In this document: positions 27,128 to 36,242 of the stretch, one piece after another
Layout of the letters: the number at the start of each line of letters is the position of its first letter
Numbering within the stretch: position 1 is the first letter of the stretch
Assembly (NCBI RefSeq): GCF_020748185.1
Contig: NZ_JAHZMO010000003.1
Span: 124,001 to 188,000, forward strand
Direction of reading: 5' to 3'
Source: Terrisporobacter petrolearius
GTDB taxonomy: Bacteria > Bacillota > Clostridia > Peptostreptococcales > Peptostreptococcaceae
Length of the DNA stretch: 64,000 nucleotides
The notes under the pieces: model-generated
Database searches by the model: none
Seen by the model: only the letters and a program-made list of their open reading frames with translations
What the model was told of the DNA's origin: nothing
Position numbers and translations under genes: made by a program

Positions 27128-28531
27128 CTAGCTTACAAAAATAATTTTATATTTTTCATAGGATATATCTTTATTTTCTTCTAACAAAATGTTCATTTCA
27201 TATTTTTTACTTATTTTATTAATTAGGCCCATGTAATTAACTTTAATTTTACTAAGTGCTGTGGAGTTAAGTTCAACAATAATATGATTATAGCATGTGT
27301 GATGTTTTATTCTATTTATTTCTTTTTCCAAATCATCCATAATACAGTTTATTGATTTTGTTGATGAATCTCCATTACATGTACTACATTCTTCTAAATA
27401 ATATTCATTTATTGATTTTTTTTCTCTTCTTCTCGCAACTTCTACTAGTCCTAGTCTTGTAAGTCCTAATACTTCAGATTTTCTTTTATCTTTTTGCATC
27501 TCATGATTTAAGATTTTTAGTAAATTTTCCTTATTTTTCTTTTTAATCATATCTATAAAATCAACTATGATTATTCCGCCTATATCTCTAAGTTTTAACT
27601 GCCTTGCAATTTCTATACATGCTTCTTCATTAGTCTTATATACTGTATCTTCTCTGCTTGAATTTCCAGTGAATTTTCCTGTATTAACATCTATAACAGT
27701 TAAAGCTTCTGTTTTTTCTATAATTAGATAACCACCGCTTTTTAGCCATACTTTTTTATTCAGAGCTTTGTCTACTTGACTTTGAACTTTATATAAATCA
27801 AAAATATCTACATTATCAATTATCTTTAGTTTGTTTATATAATCTTTATTAATACTTTTTAAAATACTTTTTATCTCTTCATATTTATTATTATCATTTA
27901 CAACTATTTCGCTAGTGTGGTCATTTACATTGTCTTTTATGTATTTTGTAGATGCATCTAGATCTTTATATAAAAGCTTAGGCCCTATGCCTAACTTAAA
28001 TTCTTTGCAAATTAAATCATACTTTTCCTTTAAGTCAGAAAAATCTTTTTCTAATTCTTCTTCGCTGCATCCATTAGCTTCTGTCCTAATTATAATTCCA
28101 CAGTCTTTTCCAACAAGTTTTTTTATAATTTTTTTAAGTCTAAATCTTTCTTGTTCATCTTGCAATCTATTAGATATGGTTATCCTATCATTGCTTGGTA
28201 TATAAACTAAGTAACGACCTGATAAACTAACTTCTAAGTTTAATTTAGGACCTTTTGTACCTACTGCGTCTTTATTAATTTGAACCATAATATCCATTCC
28301 AGATTTTATGTCTGAATCCTTCTTAAGAGGAAGATAAGCTAGCTTTTCCATGCCTATATCTACAAAGCAGGCCTCTAGGCCTGCTTTTACATTTTTGACT
28401 ATTCCTCTATATATGTTAGATACTAATTTATTATTTTCATTTTCATCAATTAATAATTCTACAAGTTTATCATCTTCAACTATGGCAGTTTTCTCTGATG
28501 ATACTAAAGTTTCAATTATTATTTTTTTCAT
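27128..28531 (-). CDS. rng: ribonuclease E/G family endoribonuclease
   Basis: Single-strand endoribonuclease for rRNA and mRNA processing. It has 467 residues, the RNase G-like size, with no long C-terminal scaffold. The S1 domain is at about 35-115, and the catalytic Asp residues lie in TVIDVNTGKFTG and GGIIIVDFIDM. The zinc-link pair is CSTCNG near residue 388. The ATG at 28531 has GAGG at a good distance; the longer GTG start at 28543 lies on that SD. The stop of the previous gene overlaps this region by a few bases. Confidence 0.93.
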   Translation of the reverse strand: MKKIIIETLVSSEKTAIVEDDKLVELLIDENENNKLVSNIYRGIVKNVKAGLEACFVDIGMEKLAYLPLKKDSDIKSGMDIMVQINKDAVGTKGPKLNLEVSLSGRYLVYIPSNDRITISNRLQDEQERFRLKKIIKKLVGKDCGIIIRTEANGCSEEELEKDFSDLKEKYDLICKEFKLGIGPKLLYKDLDASTKYIKDNVNDHTSEIVVNDNNKYEEIKSILKSINKDYINKLKIIDNVDIFDLYKVQSQVDKALNKKVWLKSGGYLIIEKTEALTVIDVNTGKFTGNSSREDTVYKTNEEACIEIARQLKLRDIGGIIIVDFIDMIKKKNKENLLKILNHEMQKDKRKSEVLGLTRLGLVEVARRREKKSINEYYLEECSTCNGDSSTKSINCIMDDLEKEINRIKHHTCYNHIIVELNSTALSKIKVNYMGLINKISKKYEMNILLEENKDISYEKYKIIFVS

Positions 28532-28542
28532 TATTATCCTCA

Positions 28543-29241
28543 CTATAATGGAGTTACTAATTCTCCATCTACTATCTTATAAAGGTCTCTTCTTATTATT
28601 TCAACTTCTTTTGGATCCATCTGTATCCCTAATATTTCAAGTAAGATTGGTACAAATATATTAGTATTTAAGTTAGCTTTAGATCCTGTAGCTATAATAG
28701 CTTCAAAAGTAGCTCTACTATCATCTAACGCAACTAAGTCAAAAGTTTTAATCATTGGTCTTATATCAACTTCCACTATTTTACCTTTTTTATTTTTCTT
28801 ACTTATCATTATTGATTTACTTGTTATAAACTCAAGTACTCTAGTTTTTACAAGCTCTTTGCTTAAAGGAGTTTCTAAATCTATATTAAATAAATATTCT
28901 CCATAAACTATTTCTTGTGCAAGAGCTGGAGTTTGTGGAGTTATTTCTTCTGCTTTTATAAACTCCACACCTATTGGTAATTCTTCATTTATTCTTTGTA
29001 AAAAGTCTTCAACCGATATATCATCTTCTATTTCTATATCTACATACTCTCCTTGACTTTCTGTTCCTAGTGCTAAAGCATTAGCATAACTCATCTTTGG
29101 GTGAGGGTTAAATCCTTGAGAATAAGATAAGTTTATTTCTGCTCTTCTAAATGCCCTTTGTAAAAGTCTTTGTAAGTCAAGATGAGATATAAATATCATA
29201 TCATTTTCTTTTTTGTATTTAGCTCTAATTAACTTACTCAT
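28543..29241 (-). CDS. TIGR03936/DUF2344 family protein, radical SAM-associated
   Basis: A protein of about 232 residues found almost always next to the TIGR03960 radical SAM gene in Firmicutes and some other bacteria. The family motifs DMIFISHLDLQRLLQRAFRRA and SQGFNPHPKMSYANALALG are clear. It shares similarity with a region of tRNA/rRNA-modifying enzymes, but its exact role is not known. I put the start at the ATG at 29241, three bases past the upstream stop; an ATG at 29250 overlapping that stop is possible. Confidence 0.88.
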   Translation of the reverse strand: MSKLIRAKYKKENDMIFISHLDLQRLLQRAFRRAEINLSYSQGFNPHPKMSYANALALGTESQGEYVDIEIEDDISVEDFLQRINEELPIGVEFIKAEEITPQTPALAQEIVYGEYLFNIDLETPLSKELVKTRVLEFITSKSIMISKKNKKGKIVEVDIRPMIKTFDLVALDDSRATFEAIIATGSKANLNTNIFVPILLEILGIQMDPKEVEIIRRDLYKIVDGELVTPL

Positions 29242-29243
29242 AA

Positions 29244-31088
29244 TTAACATAGCCCCCTTCCTAAGTCCGTTATATTTATTCCACAACCATTACATTTATG
29301 TCTACAGTCTGGTGTTACTGCATCTTCTTTTGATTTGTCATTTTCTCTCATCAAGAATTTTTTGGATACACCTACATCTATGTGGTCCCATGCAAATACT
29401 TCATCGTAACTTCTTTCTCTATGAGCATACCAGCTTACGTCCAGTCCGTTTTTTTCCATAGCCTCAGTCCATATATCTAAGTTAAAGTATTCTGACCATC
29501 CATCAAATTTAGCTCCAGCTTTAAATGAATCGTAAATGACTTTACCTATTCTTCTATCTCCTCTAGATACAACAGCTTCCATTAAGCTAGTTTTTGAATC
29601 ATGATAGTTATATCTTATATCTCTATTTTTTAGAGCTTTAACTAAGTATTGTTGTTTTTCTCTAACTACATCTCCTGTATCTTGTGGATGCCATTGGAAT
29701 GGAGTAAATGGTTTTGGTACAAATGTTGATGTACTTACTGTTACTCCAAACTTTCTAGATAATTTTCCGCCGTGTACTTCTCTATAAGTATCTATTACAT
29801 TGTATGCTAAATCTTTTATTCCATCTAAATCTTCGTATCTTTCTGTTGGAAGACCAATCATGAAGTAAAGTTTTACACTATGCCATCCCATTTCAAAAGC
29901 TTTTGTAGTAGCATTTTTTAAATCCTCTTCACTTACACCTTTATTTATAACATCTCTCATTCTTTGAGTTCCTGCTTCTGGTGCAAATGTAAGTCCTGAT
30001 TTTCTAACTTGTTGTATTTTTTCCGCAATTTCCATTGTAAAGTTATCTAGTCTAAGTGATGGTAATGATATACCTATGTTTTTGCTTGCGTATTCATCTA
30101 TTAAAACATCTGTAAGTTCACTTAGTTTAGAATAATCACTAGTTGAAAGTGAAGATAGAGATATTTCATCATATCCTGTACTTTTTATTAGTTTGTCTAA
30201 AGATGTTTTTAGCGTATCTATACTTTTTTCTCTTATCGGTCTATAAATCATACCAGCTTGACAGAATCTACATCCTCTTGTACATCCTCTAAATAGCTCT
30301 AAAACTACTCTTTCGTGAACAGTTTCTATATATGGAACTATTAAAGCTTCTGGATATGGAACTTCATCCATGTTTTTTATTATTCTTTTTCTTGGATTAG
30401 TAGGGACTCCTTCTCTATTTGGTACTGTTTCTTTTACTGTTTTATCTTCATTATATGTAACATCATAAAAACTTGGTATGTAAACACCTTCTATTTTAGA
30501 TGCTCTCATTAAGAAGTCTTCTCTAGTTGTTTTGTTTTTCTTCCACTCTTTGTACTCATTTAGTACTTCTAAATTAACCTCTTCGCCTTCTCCAAGTATT
30601 ACTATGTCCACAAAATCTGCTAAAGGCTCTGAGTTGTAAGCACAAGGTCCTCCAACCATTATGAATGGATCATCTAACTTTCTATCTTTGGCAAATATCT
30701 CTATATTAGCTAAGTCTAATATGTTTAATATATTTGTATAAGAAAGTTCATATTGAAGGGTAAATGTAACAAAGTCAAAATTTGTTATAGGTTGTCTTGA
30801 TTCTATTGCAAATAGAGGTATATTCTTTTCTCTTAATATTTCTTCCATATCTACTGCTGGAGAATAAACTCTTTCACAATAAACATTTTCATCGCTATTT
30901 AATACTCTATATAAGATTTGACTTCCTAAGTGACTCATTCCTACTTCGTATAAGTCTGGGAAACACTGTGCGTATCTTATTAAACCTTCTTTGCTAGTAT
31001 CTTTATGTATAGAATTTATTTCATTTCCTAAATATCTAGCTGGTTTTTCTACTTTTTTTAAAATTTTTCTAAATTCTGCTTTATCCAT
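29244..31088 (-). CDS. TIGR03960 family B12-binding-like radical SAM protein
   Basis: A 614-residue enzyme with a cobalamin-binding-like N-terminal domain (about 20-200) and a radical SAM core whose iron-sulfur ligands are CTRGCRFC (about residue 266-274), followed by GTQRMRDVINKG and a C-terminal Cys cluster CRHKCNGCG. The reaction is unknown; a role in RNA or translation is suspected because the gene lies beside rng and rplU. SD CGGAGGTTTC. Confidence 0.9.
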   Translation of the reverse strand: MDKAEFRKILKKVEKPARYLGNEINSIHKDTSKEGLIRYAQCFPDLYEVGMSHLGSQILYRVLNSDENVYCERVYSPAVDMEEILREKNIPLFAIESRQPITNFDFVTFTLQYELSYTNILNILDLANIEIFAKDRKLDDPFIMVGGPCAYNSEPLADFVDIVILGEGEEVNLEVLNEYKEWKKNKTTREDFLMRASKIEGVYIPSFYDVTYNEDKTVKETVPNREGVPTNPRKRIIKNMDEVPYPEALIVPYIETVHERVVLELFRGCTRGCRFCQAGMIYRPIREKSIDTLKTSLDKLIKSTGYDEISLSSLSTSDYSKLSELTDVLIDEYASKNIGISLPSLRLDNFTMEIAEKIQQVRKSGLTFAPEAGTQRMRDVINKGVSEEDLKNATTKAFEMGWHSVKLYFMIGLPTERYEDLDGIKDLAYNVIDTYREVHGGKLSRKFGVTVSTSTFVPKPFTPFQWHPQDTGDVVREKQQYLVKALKNRDIRYNYHDSKTSLMEAVVSRGDRRIGKVIYDSFKAGAKFDGWSEYFNLDIWTEAMEKNGLDVSWYAHRERSYDEVFAWDHIDVGVSKKFLMRENDKSKEDAVTPDCRHKCNGCGINITDLGRGLC

Positions 31089-31410
31089 CTAATATTGAAA
31101 CCTCCGATAAACTAATTGTAATTAACATAAATTTTATTATACACTATAAAATATTCGGTATCAAAAATTTTTACTTTAAAAATCCAAATATTAACTCATT
31201 ACTTATATTATCGCGTTATTATTATTCATTATACTTGTTTTTCAACAACTTTATCTATTATAAATATTAATTTGTAAAATGTTCTTTATAATAATATAAT
31301 TTATTTAGTAAGATTATTTATACTATTTTAGTTTTTTCTTATTTATTGAGTAAAAATAACAAATAACTAAGATAATAATCTTAATCATATTTTTAGTTTT
31401 ATTTTGAATC
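31089..31410. other. intergenic, AT-rich divergent region, no gene seen
   Basis: It lies between the radical SAM gene and fprA. No open frame with an SD is present. A small hairpin AAGAT-AATA-ATCTT occurs near 31367-31380, without a T-run and of unknown meaning. Confidence 0.4.
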
Positions 31411-31413
31411 AGA

Positions 31414-31440
31414 TTGGGTATATACAATTTGTGCTATGAT
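31414..31440 (+). promoter_or_regulatory. promoter of fprA
   Basis: TGC followed by TATGAT (31435-31440) is an extended -10. A weak TTGGGT (31414-31419) lies 15 bases upstream, and the SD AGGAGG starts 12 bases downstream. Confidence 0.4.
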
Positions 31441-31463
31441 TTTTTATATTTAGGAGGTTTGCA

Positions 31464-32657
31464 ATGAGCAATGTTTTTGAAATTAAGCCAGATATATTTT
31501 ACACTGGCGTAGTAGATAAGGATTTAGAAATATTTGATATTATAATGGAAACAAAATATGGAACAACTTATAATTCTTACTTAATAAAAGATGAAAAAGT
31601 TGTTTTATTTGATACTGTAAAAGATTGTTTTAAAGATGAATTTTTAAGTAATTTACAAGAAGTAGTAGATATTAAAGATATTGATTGTGTGGTTGTTCAC
31701 CACACTGAGCCAGACCACTCTGGTTGTTTAAAGTATATATTGGATATAAATCCTAACATAGAAGTTGTATGTACTAATGCAGCTAAATTATACTTAAGCG
31801 ACCAAGTTAATAGACCATTTAATTGTACTACTATTAAAACTGGTGACAAATTAAACATAGGTAAAAGAAATCTTGAATTTATTCAAGCTCCTTTCTTACA
31901 TTGGGCAGATACAATGTTTACTTATGTTCCTGAAGACAAAATTTTATTAACTTGTGATGCTTTTGGATGCCACTATTCTCATTATGATGCAAAAGCTATA
32001 CATGGTGAAGGATATTTAGATTCAGCAAAATTATATTATGATTGCATAGTTAGACCTTATGCAAAATATGTTTTAGACGCTGTAAACAAAGTTGTTGAAT
32101 TAGGATTAGACTTTGACACAATATTAACTTCTCATGGTCCTATTCTTTCTGAAAAACCAATGGAGCAAGTTACTAGATATGTAGAATGGTCAAAAGAAGC
32201 TTTAGAAGAAACTAACCAATGTGAAATGGCTATATTCTACTTATCAGCTTATGCTAATACTTTTGAAATGGCTAAAAAAATACAAGAAGGTGCTCTATCT
32301 CAAGGTGTTAATGTTAAGTTATTTGACTTAGAAAAATTATCTTTAGAAGAAATGCATACTGCTGTATTAAATGCAAAAGTAGTTTTAGTTGGTTCTCCAA
32401 CAATTAATAGAACAATGGTTAAACCTATGTGGGATTTATTCTCAGCAATAGATCCAATGGCTAATAAAGGAACAATTGCAGGTGTATTTGGTTCTTATGG
32501 TTGGAGTGGTGAAGGTATCTCTATGGCAGAGAATATATTCAAAGCTATGTCATTTAAACTTCCTCAACCAGCTCTTAAAAAGAAATTCTTCCCATGTGAT
32601 GATACATTCAAAGAATGTTTAGATTACGGTATAGAATTTGCTAGTTATATTAAATAA
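31464..32657 (+). CDS. fprA: flavodiiron protein (NO/O2 reductase), FprA type
   Basis: Reduces oxygen to water and/or NO to N2O using electrons from rubredoxin or similar carriers. It has 397 residues: an N-terminal metallo-beta-lactamase domain with diiron ligands H80, E82, D84, H85 (HTEPDH), H146 (HWAD), D166 and a later His (TSHGP), and a C-terminal flavodoxin domain (about 255-397; YLSAYANTFEMA and GSPTINRTM). This is the short class A form with no fused rubredoxin. SD TAGGAGGTTTGCA. Confidence 0.94.
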   Translation: MSNVFEIKPDIFYTGVVDKDLEIFDIIMETKYGTTYNSYLIKDEKVVLFDTVKDCFKDEFLSNLQEVVDIKDIDCVVVHHTEPDHSGCLKYILDINPNIEVVCTNAAKLYLSDQVNRPFNCTTIKTGDKLNIGKRNLEFIQAPFLHWADTMFTYVPEDKILLTCDAFGCHYSHYDAKAIHGEGYLDSAKLYYDCIVRPYAKYVLDAVNKVVELGLDFDTILTSHGPILSEKPMEQVTRYVEWSKEALEETNQCEMAIFYLSAYANTFEMAKKIQEGALSQGVNVKLFDLEKLSLEEMHTAVLNAKVVLVGSPTINRTMVKPMWDLFSAIDPMANKGTIAGVFGSYGWSGEGISMAENIFKAMSFKLPQPALKKKFFPCDDTFKECLDYGIEFASYIK

Positions 32658-32664
32658 AAAAATT

Positions 32665-32710
32665 AAAAAGGTTAATGTGTTGAAAATTAATTCCTCACAT
32701 TAACCTTTTA
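32665..32710. terminator. bidirectional terminator between fprA and mgsA
   Basis: Stem AAAAGGTTAATGTG with its complement, A-run and T-run on either side, between convergent genes. Confidence 0.87.
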
Positions 32711-32712
32711 TT

Positions 32713-33132
32713 TTAAACTCTTTGACTTGTAGTTTTTCTTACTTCTCTAAAAGAAAACTCTCCCCTATCCAATGCTTTAATAAAAATTTCTGCACTAGCT
32801 AAGTTTGTTGCCACTGGCACATAATATACATCACAAAGCCTAATCAATGCTTGTATATCTGGTTCATGAGCCTGAGAAGTTAGTGGGTCTCTCAAAAATA
32901 TAACCAAATCAATATCTTGATTAACAATTAGTGAACCAATTTGTTGATCTCCCCCAAGAGGTCCAGATGCTAACCTATTTATTTTTAAGTTCGTTTCATC
33001 CATTATTCTTTTACCTGTAGTTCCTGTTGCATAAATGCCATATTTTTTTAATATGTTTTCATAGGCAATACAAAAACCTACCATAGTATTTTTCATCTCA
33101 TCATGTGCTACTAATGCTATATTCATTTTCAT
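32713..33132 (-). CDS. mgsA: methylglyoxal synthase
   Basis: Converts dihydroxyacetone phosphate to methylglyoxal and phosphate, a bypass of lower glycolysis. It has 139 residues with the start at the ATG at 33132, which has an AAGGGAAAT SD. A longer frame from 33186 runs into rodA and lacks an SD. Family motifs: [28 protein letters not shown] and [15 protein letters not shown]. It ends the rodA transcript in this organism's division/shape cluster. Confidence 0.95.
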   Translation of the reverse strand: MKMNIALVAHDEMKNTMVGFCIAYENILKKYGIYATGTTGKRIMDETNLKINRLASGPLGGDQQIGSLIVNQDIDLVIFLRDPLTSQAHEPDIQALIRLCDVYYVPVATNLASAEIFIKALDRGEFSFREVRKTTSQRV

Positions 33133-33155
33133 ATTTCCCTTGCACCCTACTTTCT

Positions 33156-34274
33156 CTAGAAGTTTATTTTTTTTCTTCTCATACAAACATTTAATATTAA
33201 ACCTAAACTTGCCATAGATGTTAAAACAGAACTTCCTCCATAACTTATGAATGGAAGTGTTACACCTGTTACTGGTATTAAGGATACAGTCATACCGATA
33301 TTTTGGATAATTTGATATGCAAACATGGAAGCTACACCAACTGCTATCAATGCACCGTATTCATCCTTGGATTCAGCTGAAATTCTTAACATTCTATATA
33401 AGAAATAAGCAAATAAGCTTATTAAGACTACCATCCCTATTACACCTAATTCTTCTCCAACAACTGCAAATATAAAGTCACTATCTTGTATAGGTAGGAA
33501 GTCTTCTTGGTTTTGTGTTCCTTTAAATAGACCCTTTCCAATGAATCCACCTGAACCTATAGCTATATTAGACTGCATAACCTGATAGTTTCCTTTTATG
33601 CTTGTGTCTTCTGGATGTAAAAATCCTGTTATTCTGTCTTGTTGATATGGATCTATACATAGATATACAATAGGCAGAGCTACAACTCCAACTATCATTG
33701 CTTTTCTTAATATTTTGTAGTCAATCCCAGCTGTAAATATTATTCCTGCAATTATGCAACAAAATACTATAGCTGTACCTAAATCTGGTTGTGCAATTAA
33801 TAAACCAATTATAGGTGCTGCATACATTAATAATCTTACAATGTCTTTTGCATTATCCATTTTTCCCTTTTTGATCTCTACAATCTTTGCATAACTTAAT
33901 ATAAATGTAAATTTAACTACTTCTGCTGTTTGTAAATCAAGAGGACCAAAGGATAAAGTAGATCTAGCTCCTCCTCTAATAGCTCCTATCCCAGGTATTA
34001 GAACAATTGCTAATAATACAACACTTGCAACATACAACTCCTTGTAATATTGTCCTAAAAAGTTGTAATCAAAAATCAGTATGAACATAATTACCCCTAG
34101 ACCTAAAACAAAAGCTACAGTTTGCTTTATTAGTCTAGAATAATTTCCAGTTTGATTTGCATGAGTAGCACTGCTTAGAATAACAATACCAAAAGTAAAA
34201 ATTACTAAAAGTGTAGCTATTAATTTCCAATCTAACTGTTTCAATAACTTTAAACTATTTTTATACTTAACCAA
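33156..34274 (-). CDS. rodA: RodA/FtsW/SpoVE (SEDS) peptidoglycan glycosyltransferase
   Basis: Polymerises lipid II for the elongating side wall together with a class B PBP. It has 372 residues, about 10 membrane helices and the SEDS motifs ([23 protein letters not shown]...GKGLFKGTQ and [15 protein letters not shown]). The start is a TTG at 34274 after GGTGA. It lies between minE and mgsA; with mreBCD and pbp2 in the same stretch it is assigned to elongation rather than septation or sporulation. Confidence 0.9.
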   Translation of the reverse strand: MVKYKNSLKLLKQLDWKLIATLLVIFTFGIVILSSATHANQTGNYSRLIKQTVAFVLGLGVIMFILIFDYNFLGQYYKELYVASVVLLAIVLIPGIGAIRGGARSTLSFGPLDLQTAEVVKFTFILSYAKIVEIKKGKMDNAKDIVRLLMYAAPIIGLLIAQPDLGTAIVFCCIIAGIIFTAGIDYKILRKAMIVGVVALPIVYLCIDPYQQDRITGFLHPEDTSIKGNYQVMQSNIAIGSGGFIGKGLFKGTQNQEDFLPIQDSDFIFAVVGEELGVIGMVVLISLFAYFLYRMLRISAESKDEYGALIAVGVASMFAYQIIQNIGMTVSLIPVTGVTLPFISYGGSSVLTSMASLGLILNVCMRRKKINF

Positions 34275-34371
34275 TTCATCACCGTCTTTCTGGTATAGAA
34301 ATTCATATTAAAATGTCATGAACTAAATAGGGAATATACCTTATGTATATCCCCCTTTTATTAAGACTAAT

Positions 34372-34656
34372 TTATATTTTTTTGTCTTTTAAATTCTTAA
34401 GTGGTATATTTGCAACTAAGGCAGATACTGCTCTGTCTCCATTATCACTTCTAGTTTTAGACATTTTTATCTCTAAACCATCTTCTTCTATATCAGCGTA
34501 GTTAGATATAACTTTTAATATGTCATCTTTAATCATATTTAAAAGTTGTGGAGAACAATCTACCCTGTCATGCACAAGAACTAATTTTAACCTTTCTTTT
34601 GCTACATTTTTGCTAGTCTTATTTTCGCTTGAAAAAGCCTTAAAAAGATCAAACAT
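34372..34656 (-). CDS. minE: cell division topological specificity factor MinE
   Basis: Stimulates the MinD ATPase and keeps MinCD away from mid-cell. It has 94 residues with the amphipathic membrane-targeting N-terminus (MFDLFKAFS), the contact helix region and the conserved C-terminal beta domain. It follows minD by 15 bases. SD ATAGGGGGATATTC. Confidence 0.9.
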   Translation of the reverse strand: MFDLFKAFSSENKTSKNVAKERLKLVLVHDRVDCSPQLLNMIKDDILKVISNYADIEEDGLEIKMSKTRSDNGDRAVSALVANIPLKNLKDKKI

Positions 34657-34671
34657 GAATATCCCCCTATT

Positions 34672-35469
34672 CTATTTAGCTACGCCAAACATTTTTTTGA
34701 TTTTTCCAAAGAAGTTAGTTTCTTGTTCCATTTCCATAATAGGAACATTATTACCTAATATTCTTTGTGCAATGTTTCTATATGCTTTACCTGCATTTGA
34801 TTTAGTATCAAGTATTGCTGGTTCCCCTTTGTTTGTTGATATGATTATACTTTCATCATCGGGTACTATACCAATTAAGTCTATAGCCAATATTTCAACT
34901 ATATCTTGCTTGTCCATCATATCCCCACGTTTAACCATATCTTGTCTTATTCTGTTAATTATCAGCCTAATGTCACTGATTTCATTAGCTTCTAATAACC
35001 CAATTATTCTGTCTGCATCCCTAACAGCAGAAACTTCAGGATTTGTAACAACAATAGCTCTATTTGCTCCTGCTATGGCATTTCTGAATCCTTGTTCTAT
35101 TCCTGCAGGACAATCTATTATTATATAATCAAAACTTTCTTTTAATTTTTCACAAAGCTCAGACATTTGTTCAACAGATACTGCATTTTTATCTCTTGTT
35201 TGTGCTGCTGGTAATAAGTATAGATTTTCGAATCTCTTATCTTTTATCAATGCTTGCTTTAACTTGCACGTTCCCTCAACTACATCTACCATGTCATATA
35301 CTATTCTGTTTTCTAGACCCATAACCACATCTAAATTTCTAAGCCCTATATCTGCATCTACTACAACAGTTCTTTTATTTTCTAAACTAAGTGCTGTACC
35401 TAAGTTAGCTACCGTTGTTGTTTTTCCAACTCCACCTTTGCCTGAAGTTATAACTATGACTTCGCTCAT
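34672..35469 (-). CDS. minD: septum site-determining ATPase MinD
   Basis: A ParA-like ATPase of 265 residues that recruits MinC to the membrane. The deviant Walker A is SGKGGVGKTT (about residues 9-18), the Asp switch is VVDADIGLRNLD, and the C-terminal amphipathic helix (EQETNFFGKIKKMFG) is the membrane anchor. It is 4 bases from minC. SD TAGGGGGTAGTATA. Confidence 0.97.
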   Translation of the reverse strand: MSEVIVITSGKGGVGKTTTVANLGTALSLENKRTVVVDADIGLRNLDVVMGLENRIVYDMVDVVEGTCKLKQALIKDKRFENLYLLPAAQTRDKNAVSVEQMSELCEKLKESFDYIIIDCPAGIEQGFRNAIAGANRAIVVTNPEVSAVRDADRIIGLLEANEISDIRLIINRIRQDMVKRGDMMDKQDIVEILAIDLIGIVPDDESIIISTNKGEPAILDTKSNAGKAYRNIAQRILGNNVPIMEMEQETNFFGKIKKMFGVAK

Positions 35470-35473
35470 TATA

Positions 35474-36181
35474 CTACCCCCTATATATTTCCTTGTTTTT
35501 TAAAGTTTTAGGTAAAAAGCTTTCAATAACAATCCTGTCTTTACTCACAAAGGCTATTCCAGGAATAATTTTTTTATCATTCTTAGATTCCTCATAATCA
35601 TCCTCTGGCGCCTCTGCAATATTATCTGCTATTTGCAGTATTTTAGGATTTAAATTATTTGCTATAACATAAGCCGAATTATTTCCTTTGGCTCCTGCAT
35701 GAACAAACCCTCGCACTTCACCCATTACTACAATATTCCCATTAGCAACTACTTTAGCTCCAGAATTCATATTACCCATAATAACAACATTTCTAGTGGA
35801 ACTAACATGTGAACCAGGGTTCATATCACTCATTACTACAACATCTCCATCAAAGACTACATTTTCCCCAGATCTCATAGCATCCACATACTTTGTTTCG
35901 AAAGCGTTAATATAAGTTTCTTTTTCTTCTTCTACAAACTCTATGTCAAATTTAGATGTAATAGATTCTTTAATCATCATCATGTGAATATCATTTAGAT
36001 AGTCACAATTAATCTGATAAATTTTTGCCCCATTAAAAAACCCAACATTTTCTTCCAATCTATCTATTATACTTTTTTTTACATGTTCAAAGGGTGCTAC
36101 TTTTTTAATATTAATAATAAGCCCTTTTTTATTTCCTTTAAACTCTATAAGCTCTTCTGTGGAATATTCACTAAAAGACAT
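35474..36181 (-). CDS. minC: septum site-determining protein MinC
   Basis: Inhibits FtsZ assembly at the poles. It has 235 residues: an N-terminal FtsZ-inhibitory domain (about 1-100) and a C-terminal right-handed beta-helix (about 110-215) with repeated GDVVVMSDMNPGSHV- and VVMGEVRGFVHAGAKGN-type turns. SD CTGGAGGTTGTT. It leads the minCDE group, 62 bases after pbp2. Confidence 0.94.
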   Translation of the reverse strand: MSFSEYSTEELIEFKGNKKGLIINIKKVAPFEHVKKSIIDRLEENVGFFNGAKIYQINCDYLNDIHMMMIKESITSKFDIEFVEEEKETYINAFETKYVDAMRSGENVVFDGDVVVMSDMNPGSHVSSTRNVVIMGNMNSGAKVVANGNIVVMGEVRGFVHAGAKGNNSAYVIANNLNPKILQIADNIAEAPEDDYEESKNDKKIIPGIAFVSKDRIVIESFLPKTLKNKEIYRG

Positions 36182-36242
36182 AACAACCTCCAGAGTGATA
36201 TTAGTTTATTTATATATTCTTCATAAATATCTTAATCACCTT

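Noticed and set aside
33133-33186. 18-codon N-terminal extension of mgsA
   Set aside because: It overlaps rodA and has no SD; the ATG at 33132 has AAGGGA and gives the normal MgsA start.
34327-34352. hairpin GGGAATATAC / GTATATCCCC between minE and rodA
   Set aside because: It has a mismatch and no T-run on the coding strand, so I do not call a terminator.
34520-35128. 202-codon plus-strand frame opposite minD/minE
   Set aside because: Antisense to two well-identified genes; the sequence is low-complexity Ser/Ile/Leu.
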